Source of the DNA: Acidimicrobiia bacterium
GTDB taxonomy: Bacteria; Actinomycetota; Acidimicrobiia; UBA5794; JAOTWH01
NCBI GenBank assembly: GCA_029863035.1
Contig: JAOTWH010000066.1
Location: forward strand, 1 to 10,734
Direction of reading: 5' to 3'
Length of the DNA: 10,734 bases
A program made the position numbers and the translations under genes. The notes below the pieces were generated by a model. It was not told the origin of the DNA. It saw only the letters and a program-made list of their open reading frames with translations, and did not search any database. Of this stretch, positions 1 to 8,517 are shown piece after piece; the stretch's first letter is position 1, and each line of letters opens with the position of its first letter.

Positions 1-275
1 GTGTCTTCAACGGTGTCATGCAGCAGCGCCGCCGCCAGAGTGTCGGCGTCCATGCCGTACTCGGCAAGGATCTGCGCCACCGTGAGCGGATGGCTAATGA
101 ACGGCTCGCCGCTCTTGCGGAACTGACCGAGGTGAAGTCGATGCGCCAGGTCGTAAGCGCGATGGATCTTGGTGTCCGACGATTCGGGATGGCTCGCACG
201 AAACGAGCTAAGGACGGGCTCGAGTTCGAGTATTACGGCGTCGTCGGGACGGACGCTGCGTTCAGGGCTTGTCAT
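1..275 (-). CDS. rel: RelA/SpoT-family (p)ppGpp synthetase/hydrolase, N-terminal part only (cut by window edge)
   Basis: The first 91 codons of a bifunctional Rel-type protein are present; the rest lies beyond position 1. The family makes (p)ppGpp from ATP and GTP/GDP and hydrolyses it again, driving the stringent response. What is visible is the start of the N-terminal HD hydrolase domain: the [11 protein letters not shown] stretch (residues 53-63, with metal-ligand candidate His62) and [10 protein letters not shown] (residues 82-91, with the His86-Asp87 pair that names the domain). The ATG at 275-273 is the only plausible start, because an in-frame TGA lies a few codons upstream and no other start codon falls between. 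The gene begins inside the last codons of apt, overlapping by 14 nt, which suggests translational coupling. An apt-rel pair behind secDF is a familiar arrangement. Whether the synthetase, TGS and ACT domains are intact cannot be judged here. Confidence 0.93.
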   Translation of the reverse strand, partial: MTSPERSVRPDDAVILELEPVLSSFRASHPESSDTKIHRAYDLAHRLHLGQFRKSGEPFISHPLTVAQILAEYGMDADTLAAALLHDTVED

Positions 276-795
276 AGTGGACCAGCTTCGTCAACGTGAT
301 GTCAGGCGGAAGGCGATCCGCACCGTTGAGAAAGCCCAATTCCACCAAAACGCTCAGGCCGACCACCTTTCCCCCGAGGCGCTCGATCAGCCGGGCGGCG
401 GCGGCGGCTGTTCCCCCCGTAGCAAGCACATCATCGACCACCAGCACTCGCTCGCCGTCGGCCAATGCGTCGAGGTGGATCTCCAGCGAATCGGTGCCGT
501 ACTCGAGTTCGTACTCCTCTTCTTTCACTACGTGCGGAAGGCGGCCGGGTTTGCGCACTGGTATGAAGCCAACCCCAAGCGCCCGGGCGATGGGTACCCC
601 GAAGATGAAACCTCTGGCCTCGATGCCGGCCACCTTCGTGACCCCCTCGCCGGTATAGGGCGCAGCCATGTTGTCGATCGTCCAGGCAAGCGCCTCGGCG
701 TCGGCCAGCAGCGGAGTTATGTCCTTGAAGACAATGCCCGGCTCAGGGAAGTCCGGGATGTCCCTGATGAGGGCTTTCAGTCTTTCTTCGGTCAT
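262..795 (-). CDS. apt: Adenine phosphoribosyltransferase
   Basis: Cytosolic purine-salvage enzyme converting adenine and PRPP to AMP and pyrophosphate. The 177-residue protein has the usual family length. It starts with [20 protein letters not shown] and the conserved VFKDITPLL stretch (22-30), has the flexible-loop region RKPGRLPH (81-88) and [13 protein letters not shown] (95-107), and carries the PRPP-binding signature [14 protein letters not shown] at 117-130. I chose the ATG at 795, ten nt after the secF stop; the longer open frame to 1104 runs antiphase through secF and has no family similarity. The ribosome site is weak. An in-frame TTG two codons upstream (801-799) sits 7 nt after GGCGG and is a possible alternative start, giving 179 aa. 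The stop overlaps the rel start by 14 nt. Linking purine salvage to Rel makes metabolic sense, since both consume purine nucleotides, but that is inference. Confidence 0.95.
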   Translation of the reverse strand: MTEERLKALIRDIPDFPEPGIVFKDITPLLADAEALAWTIDNMAAPYTGEGVTKVAGIEARGFIFGVPIARALGVGFIPVRKPGRLPHVVKEEEYELEYGTDSLEIHLDALADGERVLVVDDVLATGGTAAAAARLIERLGGKVVGLSVLVELGFLNGADRLPPDITLTKLVHYDKP

Positions 796-805
796 GTCCA
801 ACAGG

Positions 806-1894
806 TTACCGCCGACGCTTGCGCCGTTTGGGTGGCCTGGGAACCGCACCGGTACCCACCGGGGGCCGAGGATCGTTATCCGATCGGGTGGGGGGTCGCT
901 CCCCCGCGGCCGCGGCAGCAACGGGCTCCGGCTCACGCAACACGGCTTCGCCCTTGCGGGCGGCCCGCCTCGCGGCCCTTTGCCAGCCCTCTTCTCGCGC
1001 TTTCCACAGCGCCAGCAGCGGCGAGGCCACGAATATCGACGAATAGGTGCCGGCGGCGACGCCGACGAAGAGAGCAAGAGCGAATTCACGCAATGTTGCC
1101 GCACCCAACAGATACGAGCCGACGAACAACAGGCTGCCGACTGGCAGCAGCGACGTCAGCGAGGTGTTTATCGAGCGCATGAACACAGCATTCATGGCTC
1201 GGTTGACGATGCCGCCGATAGGCATGTCTTCGCCGAACTCGTCGATCTCTTCGATGATCTTGTCGAACACCACCACCGTGTCGTAAAGCGAGTAACCAAG
1301 GATGGTCAAGATGGCGATGACGGTCGCCGGGGTCACCTCGAAGCCACTAACGGAATAGACACCCGCCGTGATGAGCAGGTCATGAAACAGAGCGATCAAT
1401 GCCGTGACCGCCATCTTCCACTCGAATCGCCAGGAGATGAAGATGCCGACGACGATGAGGAAGATCACGAGTGCGCGCAGCGCCGAGGCAGTCACCTGCT
1501 CGCCGAATGTTGGCCCCACCGACTCAACGCTGGCGTCGTCGACCGTGGTCCCAGCGGTGTCAACGACCACGCGCACCAATTCAAGCTCAGCGTCTGGGCC
1601 CAGTTCCTCGGTCTGCACCCGCACCCCCTCACCGCCTCCAGTGAGCTGAACCCTGGCGCCCTCCTGGCCGACGCTTGAGAGCGCATCTCTGAAGTTTGAC
1701 AATCCAGCATCGGCGGGATTGGGCGCCTGCACCACTGTGCCCCCCTCGAAGTCGACGCTGAGGTTCAGGCCCCGAAAAAGCAGCGAACCAACGGCAATCA
1801 ACAACAGCACTCCCGAGAATACGAACCACTTCTTGCGAGCACCGACGAAGTCGAAGTTGTTCTCTGCCCGATACAGCCGACCGAACAAGCTCAT
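806..1894 (-). CDS. secF: Protein translocase subunit SecF
   Basis: Membrane partner of SecD in the SecDF accessory complex, which uses the proton gradient to help complete protein export through SecYEG. The 362-residue protein has a first membrane helix at about 23-41, the SVDFEGGT motif (46-53) opening the extracytoplasmic domain, then five helices between about 138 and 294. The TM4 motif ILGYSLYDTVVVFDK (198-212) contains the conserved Asp205. The C-terminal tail (about 297-362) is cytoplasmic by prediction, rich in Pro, Ala and Arg, and ends in the very basic PKRRKRRR. The ATG at 1894 overlaps the secD stop as ATGA, so the two are probably translated in coupled fashion at near-equal amounts. 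SecF and SecD are separate genes here, not a fused SecDF. Confidence 0.97.
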   Translation of the reverse strand: MSLFGRLYRAENNFDFVGARKKWFVFSGVLLLIAVGSLLFRGLNLSVDFEGGTVVQAPNPADAGLSNFRDALSSVGQEGARVQLTGGGEGVRVQTEELGPDAELELVRVVVDTAGTTVDDASVESVGPTFGEQVTASALRALVIFLIVVGIFISWRFEWKMAVTALIALFHDLLITAGVYSVSGFEVTPATVIAILTILGYSLYDTVVVFDKIIEEIDEFGEDMPIGGIVNRAMNAVFMRSINTSLTSLLPVGSLLFVGSYLLGAATLREFALALFVGVAAGTYSSIFVASPLLALWKAREEGWQRAARRAARKGEAVLREPEPVAAAAAGERPPTRSDNDPRPPVGTGAVPRPPKRRKRRR

Positions 1895-3543
1895 GCCGTC
1901 GCCCCCGCCTCAGCCTCGACGCGATGTCCAACGGCGCCCCGAACGCTCAGTCGACCGCCGTCACCGAGACGGGTTCGGACCAACCAGGCGGCGGCCGGAC
2001 GGGTGAAGAAGTAGGCGACGATCACGTCGGTGATGGTCGCCAGGCCCAGGGCGATGGCGAAGCCACGCACCGGTCCGATGGCCAACAACCACAACAGCCC
2101 TGCCCCTGCCAGCGAAACGGCGTCGGCGGTGAGAATGGTCCTGAACGATCTGGCGAAAGCGTGGTCCACCGCTGAGCGAAGCGTTCTGCCCCTCCGCACT
2201 TCATCCTTAACGCGTTCGAAATACACGATGTAGGAGTCCGAGGTGATACCGACCGAGACGATTATCCCTGCTACCCCCGCCAGCGTCAGTGTGAGTCCCT
2301 GCGTCTCACCCAGCAAGCTGAAAGTGACGAGCAGCAAAGAGCCGAACACGGTCAATCCGACCACAGTGATCAGGCCAAGAGCCCGGTAATACAGGATCAT
2401 CGCCAGGGCCACGAGCGCCAACCCCCCGGCCCCGGCCAACAAACCGGCACGCAGGGAGTCGTCGCCAAGCGTGGCCGAGACCGACTCGACCCGCGACCTC
2501 TCGAACAGCGCCGGCAACGCCCCGTATCGCAGCACCGTGGCTAGATCCTCAGCTTCGGCCTGCGGATCTCCCTGCCCGAACCCGATCGTGATGTTCACCG
2601 CGCCGGCGTCGAGGCCTTCCTCGGGAGTGACACCTTGTGCCACTTGCGGAGCAGACACGACTTCCCCATCCAACACGATGGCGAACTGCCGCTGTGGGGT
2701 ACCAACAGCGAAACCAGCCAGCACCTTGGTTGCCTCTTCGAATTTGGTCGCCCCCTCATCGGTGAAATCGGGATCGACCACCCACTGTCCCGCCCCTCCC
2801 CCTCCCGATCCGCCGAGGAAGCCGGCGGTGGCGTCGGTAATGTCGGCGCCCAACACCAGCGCCGGCCCGACTTGATAGACGATCCCGGTCGAAGGCTCGA
2901 GCAGGTAGGCAAAGTCGGCTTCAGGATCGTCATCGATCGTCAGGCCAGTATTGGGATCAACCCCGGCCGGCAGCACCAGCGGGAGAGTCGTCGTAGTGGT
3001 CGGGATAGTTGTGGTTGGGGCGATGGTGGTTGAAGTCGAAACGGTGGTAGTGGTCTCCCCAGCGGCGACGGTGTCGGTCGGGACTGTGTCCGTTGTGGCC
3101 GACGCAGCGTCGTCGGTCGCACTGGCGGCGGCATCGAGCTGCTGTTGGAACAAAGCCTGCTCAACCGCCGGACTAAGGCCTGGGGCCGATCCGATCTGAA
3201 AGACCTGGCGGAAGGAGAGCTGCCCGATGGTGCCAATGGCGTCTAGCGCCCTTTCGCGATCCTGAACACCGGGCAGCTGCACCACGATGTTGCGATCGCC
3301 CGACAGCGCGATCTCTGGCTCTTGAACGCTGCCCAATGCCTCAATGCGGCGCCGCATGATCTCGACCGCCTTATCGAGCACTTCCTGTGCGGTCCCCTCG
3401 GGCGCAGTGAGGACGACCGAGAATCCCCCCTGCAGGTCGAGGCCAAGCACAGGCTGAACGCCAGTGGCCAACACAGCGCCGAGCGAGCCCCAGGCGATCG
3501 CCAGGGTGATGAGCGCTATGAGAAAGGCACGGCGTTTGCTCAC
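1891..3543 (-). CDS. secD: Protein translocase subunit SecD
   Basis: Larger subunit of the SecDF export motor in the inner membrane. The 550-residue protein has TM1 at about 7-27, the LGLDLQGG motif (33-40) at the start of the large extracytoplasmic domain, and five further helices between about 366 and 515. The TM4 motif VGITSDSYIVYFERVKDE keeps the Asp thought to serve proton movement (Asp436); the SDSYIVYFER wording is close to actinobacterial SecD. Residues about 137-192 are an Ala/Thr/Pro-rich low-complexity insertion in the first extracytoplasmic domain, with a Thr-dominated core at 163-187, and a Gly-rich stretch lies at 244-252. The GTG start at 3543 overlaps the yajC stop as GTGA and has a strong GGAGG four nt upstream. 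SecF follows with an ATGA overlap. Confidence 0.97.
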   Translation of the reverse strand: MSKRRAFLIALITLAIAWGSLGAVLATGVQPVLGLDLQGGFSVVLTAPEGTAQEVLDKAVEIMRRRIEALGSVQEPEIALSGDRNIVVQLPGVQDRERALDAIGTIGQLSFRQVFQIGSAPGLSPAVEQALFQQQLDAAASATDDAASATTDTVPTDTVAAGETTTTVSTSTTIAPTTTIPTTTTTLPLVLPAGVDPNTGLTIDDDPEADFAYLLEPSTGIVYQVGPALVLGADITDATAGFLGGSGGGGAGQWVVDPDFTDEGATKFEEATKVLAGFAVGTPQRQFAIVLDGEVVSAPQVAQGVTPEEGLDAGAVNITIGFGQGDPQAEAEDLATVLRYGALPALFERSRVESVSATLGDDSLRAGLLAGAGGLALVALAMILYYRALGLITVVGLTVFGSLLLVTFSLLGETQGLTLTLAGVAGIIVSVGITSDSYIVYFERVKDEVRRGRTLRSAVDHAFARSFRTILTADAVSLAGAGLLWLLAIGPVRGFAIALGLATITDVIVAYFFTRPAAAWLVRTRLGDGGRLSVRGAVGHRVEAEAGATA

Positions 3544-3851
3544 TCGGCCTCCGTGTCGGTCACCGTCTTGGCCGCGATCGCCCGGCGAGCGACTCGAAGG
3601 GTTACGCCTCCCTCAACCTCTATGACCGCGGACTCCTCGTCGATGCTGCGGATGGTGCCGTAGATGCCGCCGGCGGTCTGGATGTCGTCCCCCACAGCGA
3701 GCGTGGCCATCAGGTCCTGGTGGCGCCGCATGCGGGTTCGATTGGGTCGGATAATCAAGAACCAGAAGATGCCGCCCAGAATGGCGGCGTACAAGATGAG
3801 AGTGACAACGGTCGAGCCGCTGTCCTCTTGCGCAAGTATTAGGGCGTCCAA
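3540..3851 (-). CDS. yajC: Preprotein translocase subunit YajC
   Basis: Small membrane protein that associates with SecD and SecF. With the start chosen here it has 103 residues: a short outer segment (MDALILAQEDSGS), one helix at about 14-34, then FLIIRPNRTRMRRHQ and the VGDDIQTAGGIYGTI motif typical of the cytoplasmic YajC domain, ending in an acidic tail. The longest open frame begins at an ATG at 3887, but that start has no ribosome site. The TTG at 3851-3849 has a perfect GGAGG (3861-3857) five nt upstream, and the resulting N-terminus has a family-like length, so I prefer it. There is a 53-nt gap after tgt and a 4-nt overlap with secD. Confidence 0.93.
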   Translation of the reverse strand: MDALILAQEDSGSTVVTLILYAAILGGIFWFLIIRPNRTRMRRHQDLMATLAVGDDIQTAGGIYGTIRSIDEESAVIEVEGGVTLRVARRAIAAKTVTDTEAE

Positions 3852-3856
3852 GGTGA

Positions 3857-3861
3857 CCTCC
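3857..3861 (-). promoter_or_regulatory. Shine-Dalgarno site that decides the yajC start
   Basis: A perfect GGAGG on the minus strand, five nt before the TTG at 3851. It is the best ribosome site in the tgt-yajC gap and supports initiation at TTG rather than at the upstream ATG at 3887, which would place this site inside the reading frame. Confidence 0.75.
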
Positions 3862-3904
3862 GAGAGGTGAGAGCCGGAGTGGAGCATCGTAGCGGCGTCG
3901 CAAG

Positions 3905-6003
<2,099 letters not shown>

Positions 6004-6227
6004 TAATCACATTTAACCGTCGCCCCTCCCGCTTGCGGGAGGGGTAGGGGGAGGGTGTCAACCCGTTCGTAGATTCCGGCGCGTTGCTGGTTCGCGGTAG
6101 CGATCGCCACCCCCACCCGGCCTCCCCCGCTGCGCGGGGGAGGTGGAAGAATCGCCCCGTCAGCGCCCACGCCGCGTATTGCAATCCTCTCTTGCTAGAT
6201 ACGGGAAAGCGAATGGAGGAGCAGGCC
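6004..6227. other. ruvB-queA spacer (224 bp)
   Basis: The largest gap in the window. I see no convincing coding sequence. Its queA-proximal part holds a two-hairpin GC-rich repeat (6023-6143). The ruvB-proximal part (6144-6227) has no clear structure apart from ATTGCAATC at 6178-6186, which recurs at 8379-8387 beside the other repeat. No hairpin is followed by a T-tract on the minus strand, so there is no canonical terminator. A queA promoter probably lies here, but only a weak -10-like TTAAAT next to the start was seen. Confidence 0.8.
6023..6143. repeat. Two-hairpin G/C-run intergenic repeat, copy 1
   Basis: Left hairpin: CCCCTCCCG (6023-6031) pairs perfectly with CGGGAGGGG (6036-6044) around a CTTG loop. 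It is followed by GGGGGAGGGTG (6047-6057), a 48-nt interior, and GCCACCCCCA (6106-6115). The right hairpin pairs CCTCCCCCGC (6121-6130) perfectly with GCGGGGGAGG (6134-6143). The inner G-run and C-run are mostly complementary, so the whole unit can fold as a stem closing the interior, with a hairpin on each side. The same layout and an identical GCCACCCCCA recur between yebC and ruvC. Similar CCCTCCC/GGGAGGG intergenic repeats are common in diverse bacteria; their function is not settled. Confidence 0.7.
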
Positions 6228-7274
6228 CTACTCCAACAACCTGGCTTGATCTCCCGCGGGGGTTGCGGGCGGCACCAGACCCAAATGGTCGTAGGCGGCT
6301 GGGGTGGCTACCCGGCCCCGTGGCGTTCGTTTCAGCATTCCGAGCTGCATTAGGAACGGCTCGTAGGCATCCTCCACCGTCTCGGGTTCTTCGCCGACTG
6401 CGATAGCCAGGGTGGAGAGCCCAACCGGGCCTCCGCCGAACTTCTCGGCCACTGCTCGCAAGATCGATCGATCGACTTGGTCGAGCCCGAGGGCGTCGAC
6501 CTCGAACACGACCAACGCCTCAGCTGTGGTCTCGGAATCGACCACTCCGTCGGCTCGAACGGTGGCGTAATCGCGAACTCGGCGCAGCAAGCGGTTGGCG
6601 ATACGCGGAGTGCCTCTGCTCCGAAGCGCTATCGCCTTTGCACCGTCAGGGGTGGCGGCAACCTCGAGAATGGCCGCAGAGCGGGTAACTATCGCTTCGA
6701 GGTCTGGCGGCTCGTAGTAATCGATGCGGGCGACATATCCGAAACGATCCCGCAGCGGCGGCGCCACCCTGCCAACTCGAGTCGTTGCTCCGATGAGGGT
6801 GAACGGAGGCAGCTCGAGTCGAATCGACCTTGCTCCTGGACCCTTGCCAACCACCACGTCGAGTCGGAAATCCTCCATGGCCGGGTACAGGACCTCCTCA
6901 ACGATGCGTGGCAAGCGATGGATCTCGTCAACGAATAGCACGCCGCCAGCTTCGAGGTTGGTAAGCACGGCCGCCAAGTCGCCTGCTCGCTCCAGGGCCG
7001 GCCCGGAAGTGATCGTTATCCGGGCGTCCATTTCGGCCGCCAAGATCCCGGCGAGCGATGTCTTGCCGAGGCCGGGAGGTCCCGAGAAGAGAATGTGGTC
7101 CAGAGCCTCGCCCCTTCCTTGGGCAGCCTCGGACAAGATCTGCAGGCGATCCTTCAACTCGGTCTGTCCAATGAAGTCCGCCATGGTTCGCGGCCGCAGC
7201 GTGGCTTCTGCCTCAACCTCCACCGGCGAGTCATCCGGAAGCGGACCGGCCGACAAGATCCCTTCTTCCCTCAT
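6228..7274 (-). CDS. ruvB: Holliday junction branch migration ATPase RuvB
   Basis: Hexameric AAA+ motor that pumps DNA through the RuvA-bound Holliday junction. The 348-residue protein shows Walker A GPPGLGKT (65-72), Walker B VLFVDE (112-117) continuing into IHRL, sensor-1 region LIGATTR (160-166), the arginine finger in PLRDRFG (Arg175), and sensor-2 [12 protein letters not shown] (from 221, with Arg224). The C-terminal winged-helix DNA-binding domain follows from about residue 255. Length and order are normal for the family. The ATG at 7274 overlaps the ruvA stop as ATGA and is preceded by GGGGGAAG. It is the last gene of the ruvCAB run; a 224-bp hairpin-bearing spacer separates it from queA. 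Confidence 0.98.
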   Translation of the reverse strand: MREEGILSAGPLPDDSPVEVEAEATLRPRTMADFIGQTELKDRLQILSEAAQGRGEALDHILFSGPPGLGKTSLAGILAAEMDARITITSGPALERAGDLAAVLTNLEAGGVLFVDEIHRLPRIVEEVLYPAMEDFRLDVVVGKGPGARSIRLELPPFTLIGATTRVGRVAPPLRDRFGYVARIDYYEPPDLEAIVTRSAAILEVAATPDGAKAIALRSRGTPRIANRLLRRVRDYATVRADGVVDSETTAEALVVFEVDALGLDQVDRSILRAVAEKFGGGPVGLSTLAIAVGEEPETVEDAYEPFLMQLGMLKRTPRGRVATPAAYDHLGLVPPATPAGDQARLLE

Positions 7275-7843
7275 CTTCCCCCACCCAATGTCTTCAGGGC
7301 ACTGCGAAGCAGATCCTCGACGTCTCCCTCTTTGGGAAGATCTTTGAGAGTTTGGCGTATCTCGGACTGCTGATAGCCGAGGCCCTCCAACGCCTGCCGC
7401 ACCTGAGAAAGCGAGCCCTCCGTGGGCAGGTCTCCTTCGGGAAGCTCGAGTCGGGGGCGCAGCTCGAGGATCAGCTTCTGGGCAGATCGCTTGCCGATGC
7501 CGGGGACCGTCTCCAGAGTGGACACGTCATCGGCCATGACCGCTCGGCGAAGGTCATCGGGCGCCAAGGTTGCGCAGATGGCCATCGCCACCTTGGGACC
7601 GACCCCAGATGCGCCCAGCAGCAGTCGGAAGATGTCCCGCTCTGTCCCGGAAGGGAAGCCGAATAGCCCCATGTTGTCCTCGCGCACATGGAGGTGGGTG
7701 TGAAGCACAGCCTCCTCTCCCACGCCGGGCAGTTCGGCCAGGGCGCGCGGGGTGACCGTTACCTCATATCCGGTACCGGAGACGTCGAGCACGACTGTGT
7801 CGGCGGCCTGACCAACGATTGTGCCCCGGAGCCGGCCGATCAT
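7271..7843 (-). CDS. ruvA: Holliday junction branch migration protein RuvA
   Basis: Binds the four-way junction as a tetramer and recruits RuvB. The 190-residue protein has an N-terminal OB-like domain (MIGRLRGTI onward) with the acidic pin residues Glu55-Asp56 that separate strands at the junction centre. Two helix-hairpin-helix motifs follow, at about 74-90 ([12 protein letters not shown]) and 109-127 ([16 protein letters not shown]). The C-terminal domain III, which contacts RuvB, covers about 143-188. The ATG at 7843 overlaps the ruvC stop (ATGA) and has a GAGGGGG ribosome site close upstream; the longer open frame starting at 7891 lies inside ruvC and is not family-like. Confidence 0.97.
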   Translation of the reverse strand: MIGRLRGTIVGQAADTVVLDVSGTGYEVTVTPRALAELPGVGEEAVLHTHLHVREDNMGLFGFPSGTERDIFRLLLGASGVGPKVAMAICATLAPDDLRRAVMADDVSTLETVPGIGKRSAQKLILELRPRLELPEGDLPTEGSLSQVRQALEGLGYQQSEIRQTLKDLPKEGDVEDLLRSALKTLGGGR

Positions 7844-8337
7844 CGCGCCCCCTCGACGGCCCGGCGCATGGGGCTCGACTGAGCGTGACACAAGGCCACC
7901 GCCAACGCGTCCGATGCGTCAGCCGGCGTGGGCGGTGCCTCGAGCGAGAGGCGCATCATCACCGCTCGCTGCACCTGATCCTTGTCGGCGTCTCCGTATC
8001 CGCAGACTGCCGCCTTGACTGCGCTTGGTGTGTACTCATGAACCGGAATCCCCGATCTGGCGAGCGCAAGCAGAGCAACCCCCGACGCCCTGCCCACCGC
8101 CATGGCGGTGTGCAGGTTCTTGTTGACGAACAGGTCTTCGATGGCTGCCTCGTCGGGGCTGTACTCGGCGATGAGGCGGGTCAGGTCTTCGAATAGCTCG
8201 GAAAGGCGCTCGGCGATGGGGGCATCGGGGTCGGTGAGAAGCGCGCCTGCGCAAACGGCGCGACTTCCCTGAGGGGTCTCTTCAACTACCGCGTACCCCG
8301 TGCGCGACAACCCGGGATCGATACCCAATACGAACAT
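7840..8337 (-). CDS. ruvC: Holliday junction resolvase RuvC
   Basis: Metal-dependent endonuclease that cuts Holliday junctions symmetrically, completing recombination with RuvAB. The 165-residue protein carries all four catalytic acidic residues: Asp7 in GIDPGLSRTG, Glu67 in AIEDLFVNKN, and Asp140 and Asp143 in PADASDALAVALCHA. The ATG at 8337 places Asp7 exactly where the family expects it. The upstream in-frame extension to 8385 runs into the intergenic repeat and is unlikely to be translated. No Shine-Dalgarno is visible. Instead a -10-like TAAACT ends 10 nt upstream, so the mRNA may be leaderless or nearly so. The stop overlaps ruvA. The gap before it makes ruvC the likely first gene of a ruvCAB unit. 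Confidence 0.97.
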   Translation of the reverse strand: MFVLGIDPGLSRTGYAVVEETPQGSRAVCAGALLTDPDAPIAERLSELFEDLTRLIAEYSPDEAAIEDLFVNKNLHTAMAVGRASGVALLALARSGIPVHEYTPSAVKAAVCGYGDADKDQVQRAVMMRLSLEAPPTPADASDALAVALCHAQSSPMRRAVEGAR

Positions 8338-8347
8338 ATGTTTGGGG

Positions 8348-8375
8348 AGTTTACGACCGCCCTCTGACTCAACAA
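8348..8375 (-). promoter_or_regulatory. Candidate ruvC promoter
   Basis: On the minus strand, TTGTTG (8375-8370) and TAAACT (8353-8348) are separated by 16 nt, close to sigma-70/SigA spacing. The -10 fits the TAnnnT pattern. Transcription would start about 2-4 nt before the ruvC ATG at 8337, which fits the absence of a ribosome site. This is a pattern match only. Confidence 0.35.
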
Positions 8376-8386
8376 AGGATTGCAAT

Positions 8387-8505
8387 CTCCCCCTCCCTCA
8401 GGGAGGGGGAGGGGGGAGGGTGGGGACAACACACGATTCATGGGCCGGACGCCACCCCCATCCCCTCGGGCCTTCGGCCCGAGGTACTTCCCCCTGAGGG
8501 GGAAG
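8387..8505. repeat. Hairpin G/C-run intergenic repeat, copy 2
   Basis: Left hairpin: CTCCCCCTCCCT (8387-8398) pairs perfectly over 12 bp with AGGGAGGGGGAG (8400-8411), with one central base at 8399. A G-run ending in GAGGGTG (8416-8422) follows, then a 28-nt interior and GCCACCCCCA (8451-8460). Next come CCTCGGGCC/GGCCCGAGG (8464-8472 with 8476-8484, loop TTC) and CTTCCCCCT/AGGGGGAAG (8487-8495 with 8497-8505). The plan matches copy 1 at 6023-6143, but the hairpin sequences and interior differ, and this copy has an extra right-hand hairpin. Confidence 0.7.
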
Positions 8506-8517
8506 AGACATCAGCCC

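Larger units (their letters stand above)
8338..8517. other. yebC-ruvC spacer (180 bp)
   Basis: No plausible gene. From the yebC side it holds two back-to-back hairpins directly after the yebC stop, a G/C-run region, a third long hairpin, and then a possible ruvC promoter. None of the hairpins is followed by a T-tract in the direction of transcription, so a classical intrinsic terminator is not present, though the hairpins may still mark or protect an mRNA end. Confidence 0.8.

Noticed and set aside
262..1104. 280-aa version of Apt starting at 1104
   Set aside because: The extra 103 residues overlap secF out of frame and do not resemble Apt; the ATG at 795 gives the normal family length.
169..1182. 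337-codon open frame on the + strand opposite rel, apt and secF
   Set aside because: It runs antisense to three well-identified genes, shows no recognisable domain and has an Arg/Pro/His-heavy composition typical of shadow frames in high-GC DNA.
668..1678. 336-codon open frame on the + strand opposite apt and secF
   Set aside because: Antisense shadow of secF; low-complexity Asp/His/Arg-rich translation with no family match.
2983..3057. Simple-sequence DNA repeat or frameshift hotspot in secD
   Set aside because: The Thr codons are mixed (ACC, ACT, ACA), the frame is intact on both sides, and no exact tandem unit is maintained; it is better read as a low-complexity protein segment.
6023..6143. 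CRISPR array or riboswitch in the ruvB-queA spacer
   Set aside because: There are no regularly spaced direct repeats, and nothing resembling the preQ1 aptamer; the region is explained by inverted repeats and G/C runs.
8387..8411. Intrinsic terminator between yebC and ruvC
   Set aside because: The 12-bp hairpin is followed on the minus strand by ATTGCAATCC and not by a T-tract, so it lacks the second half of a classical terminator.
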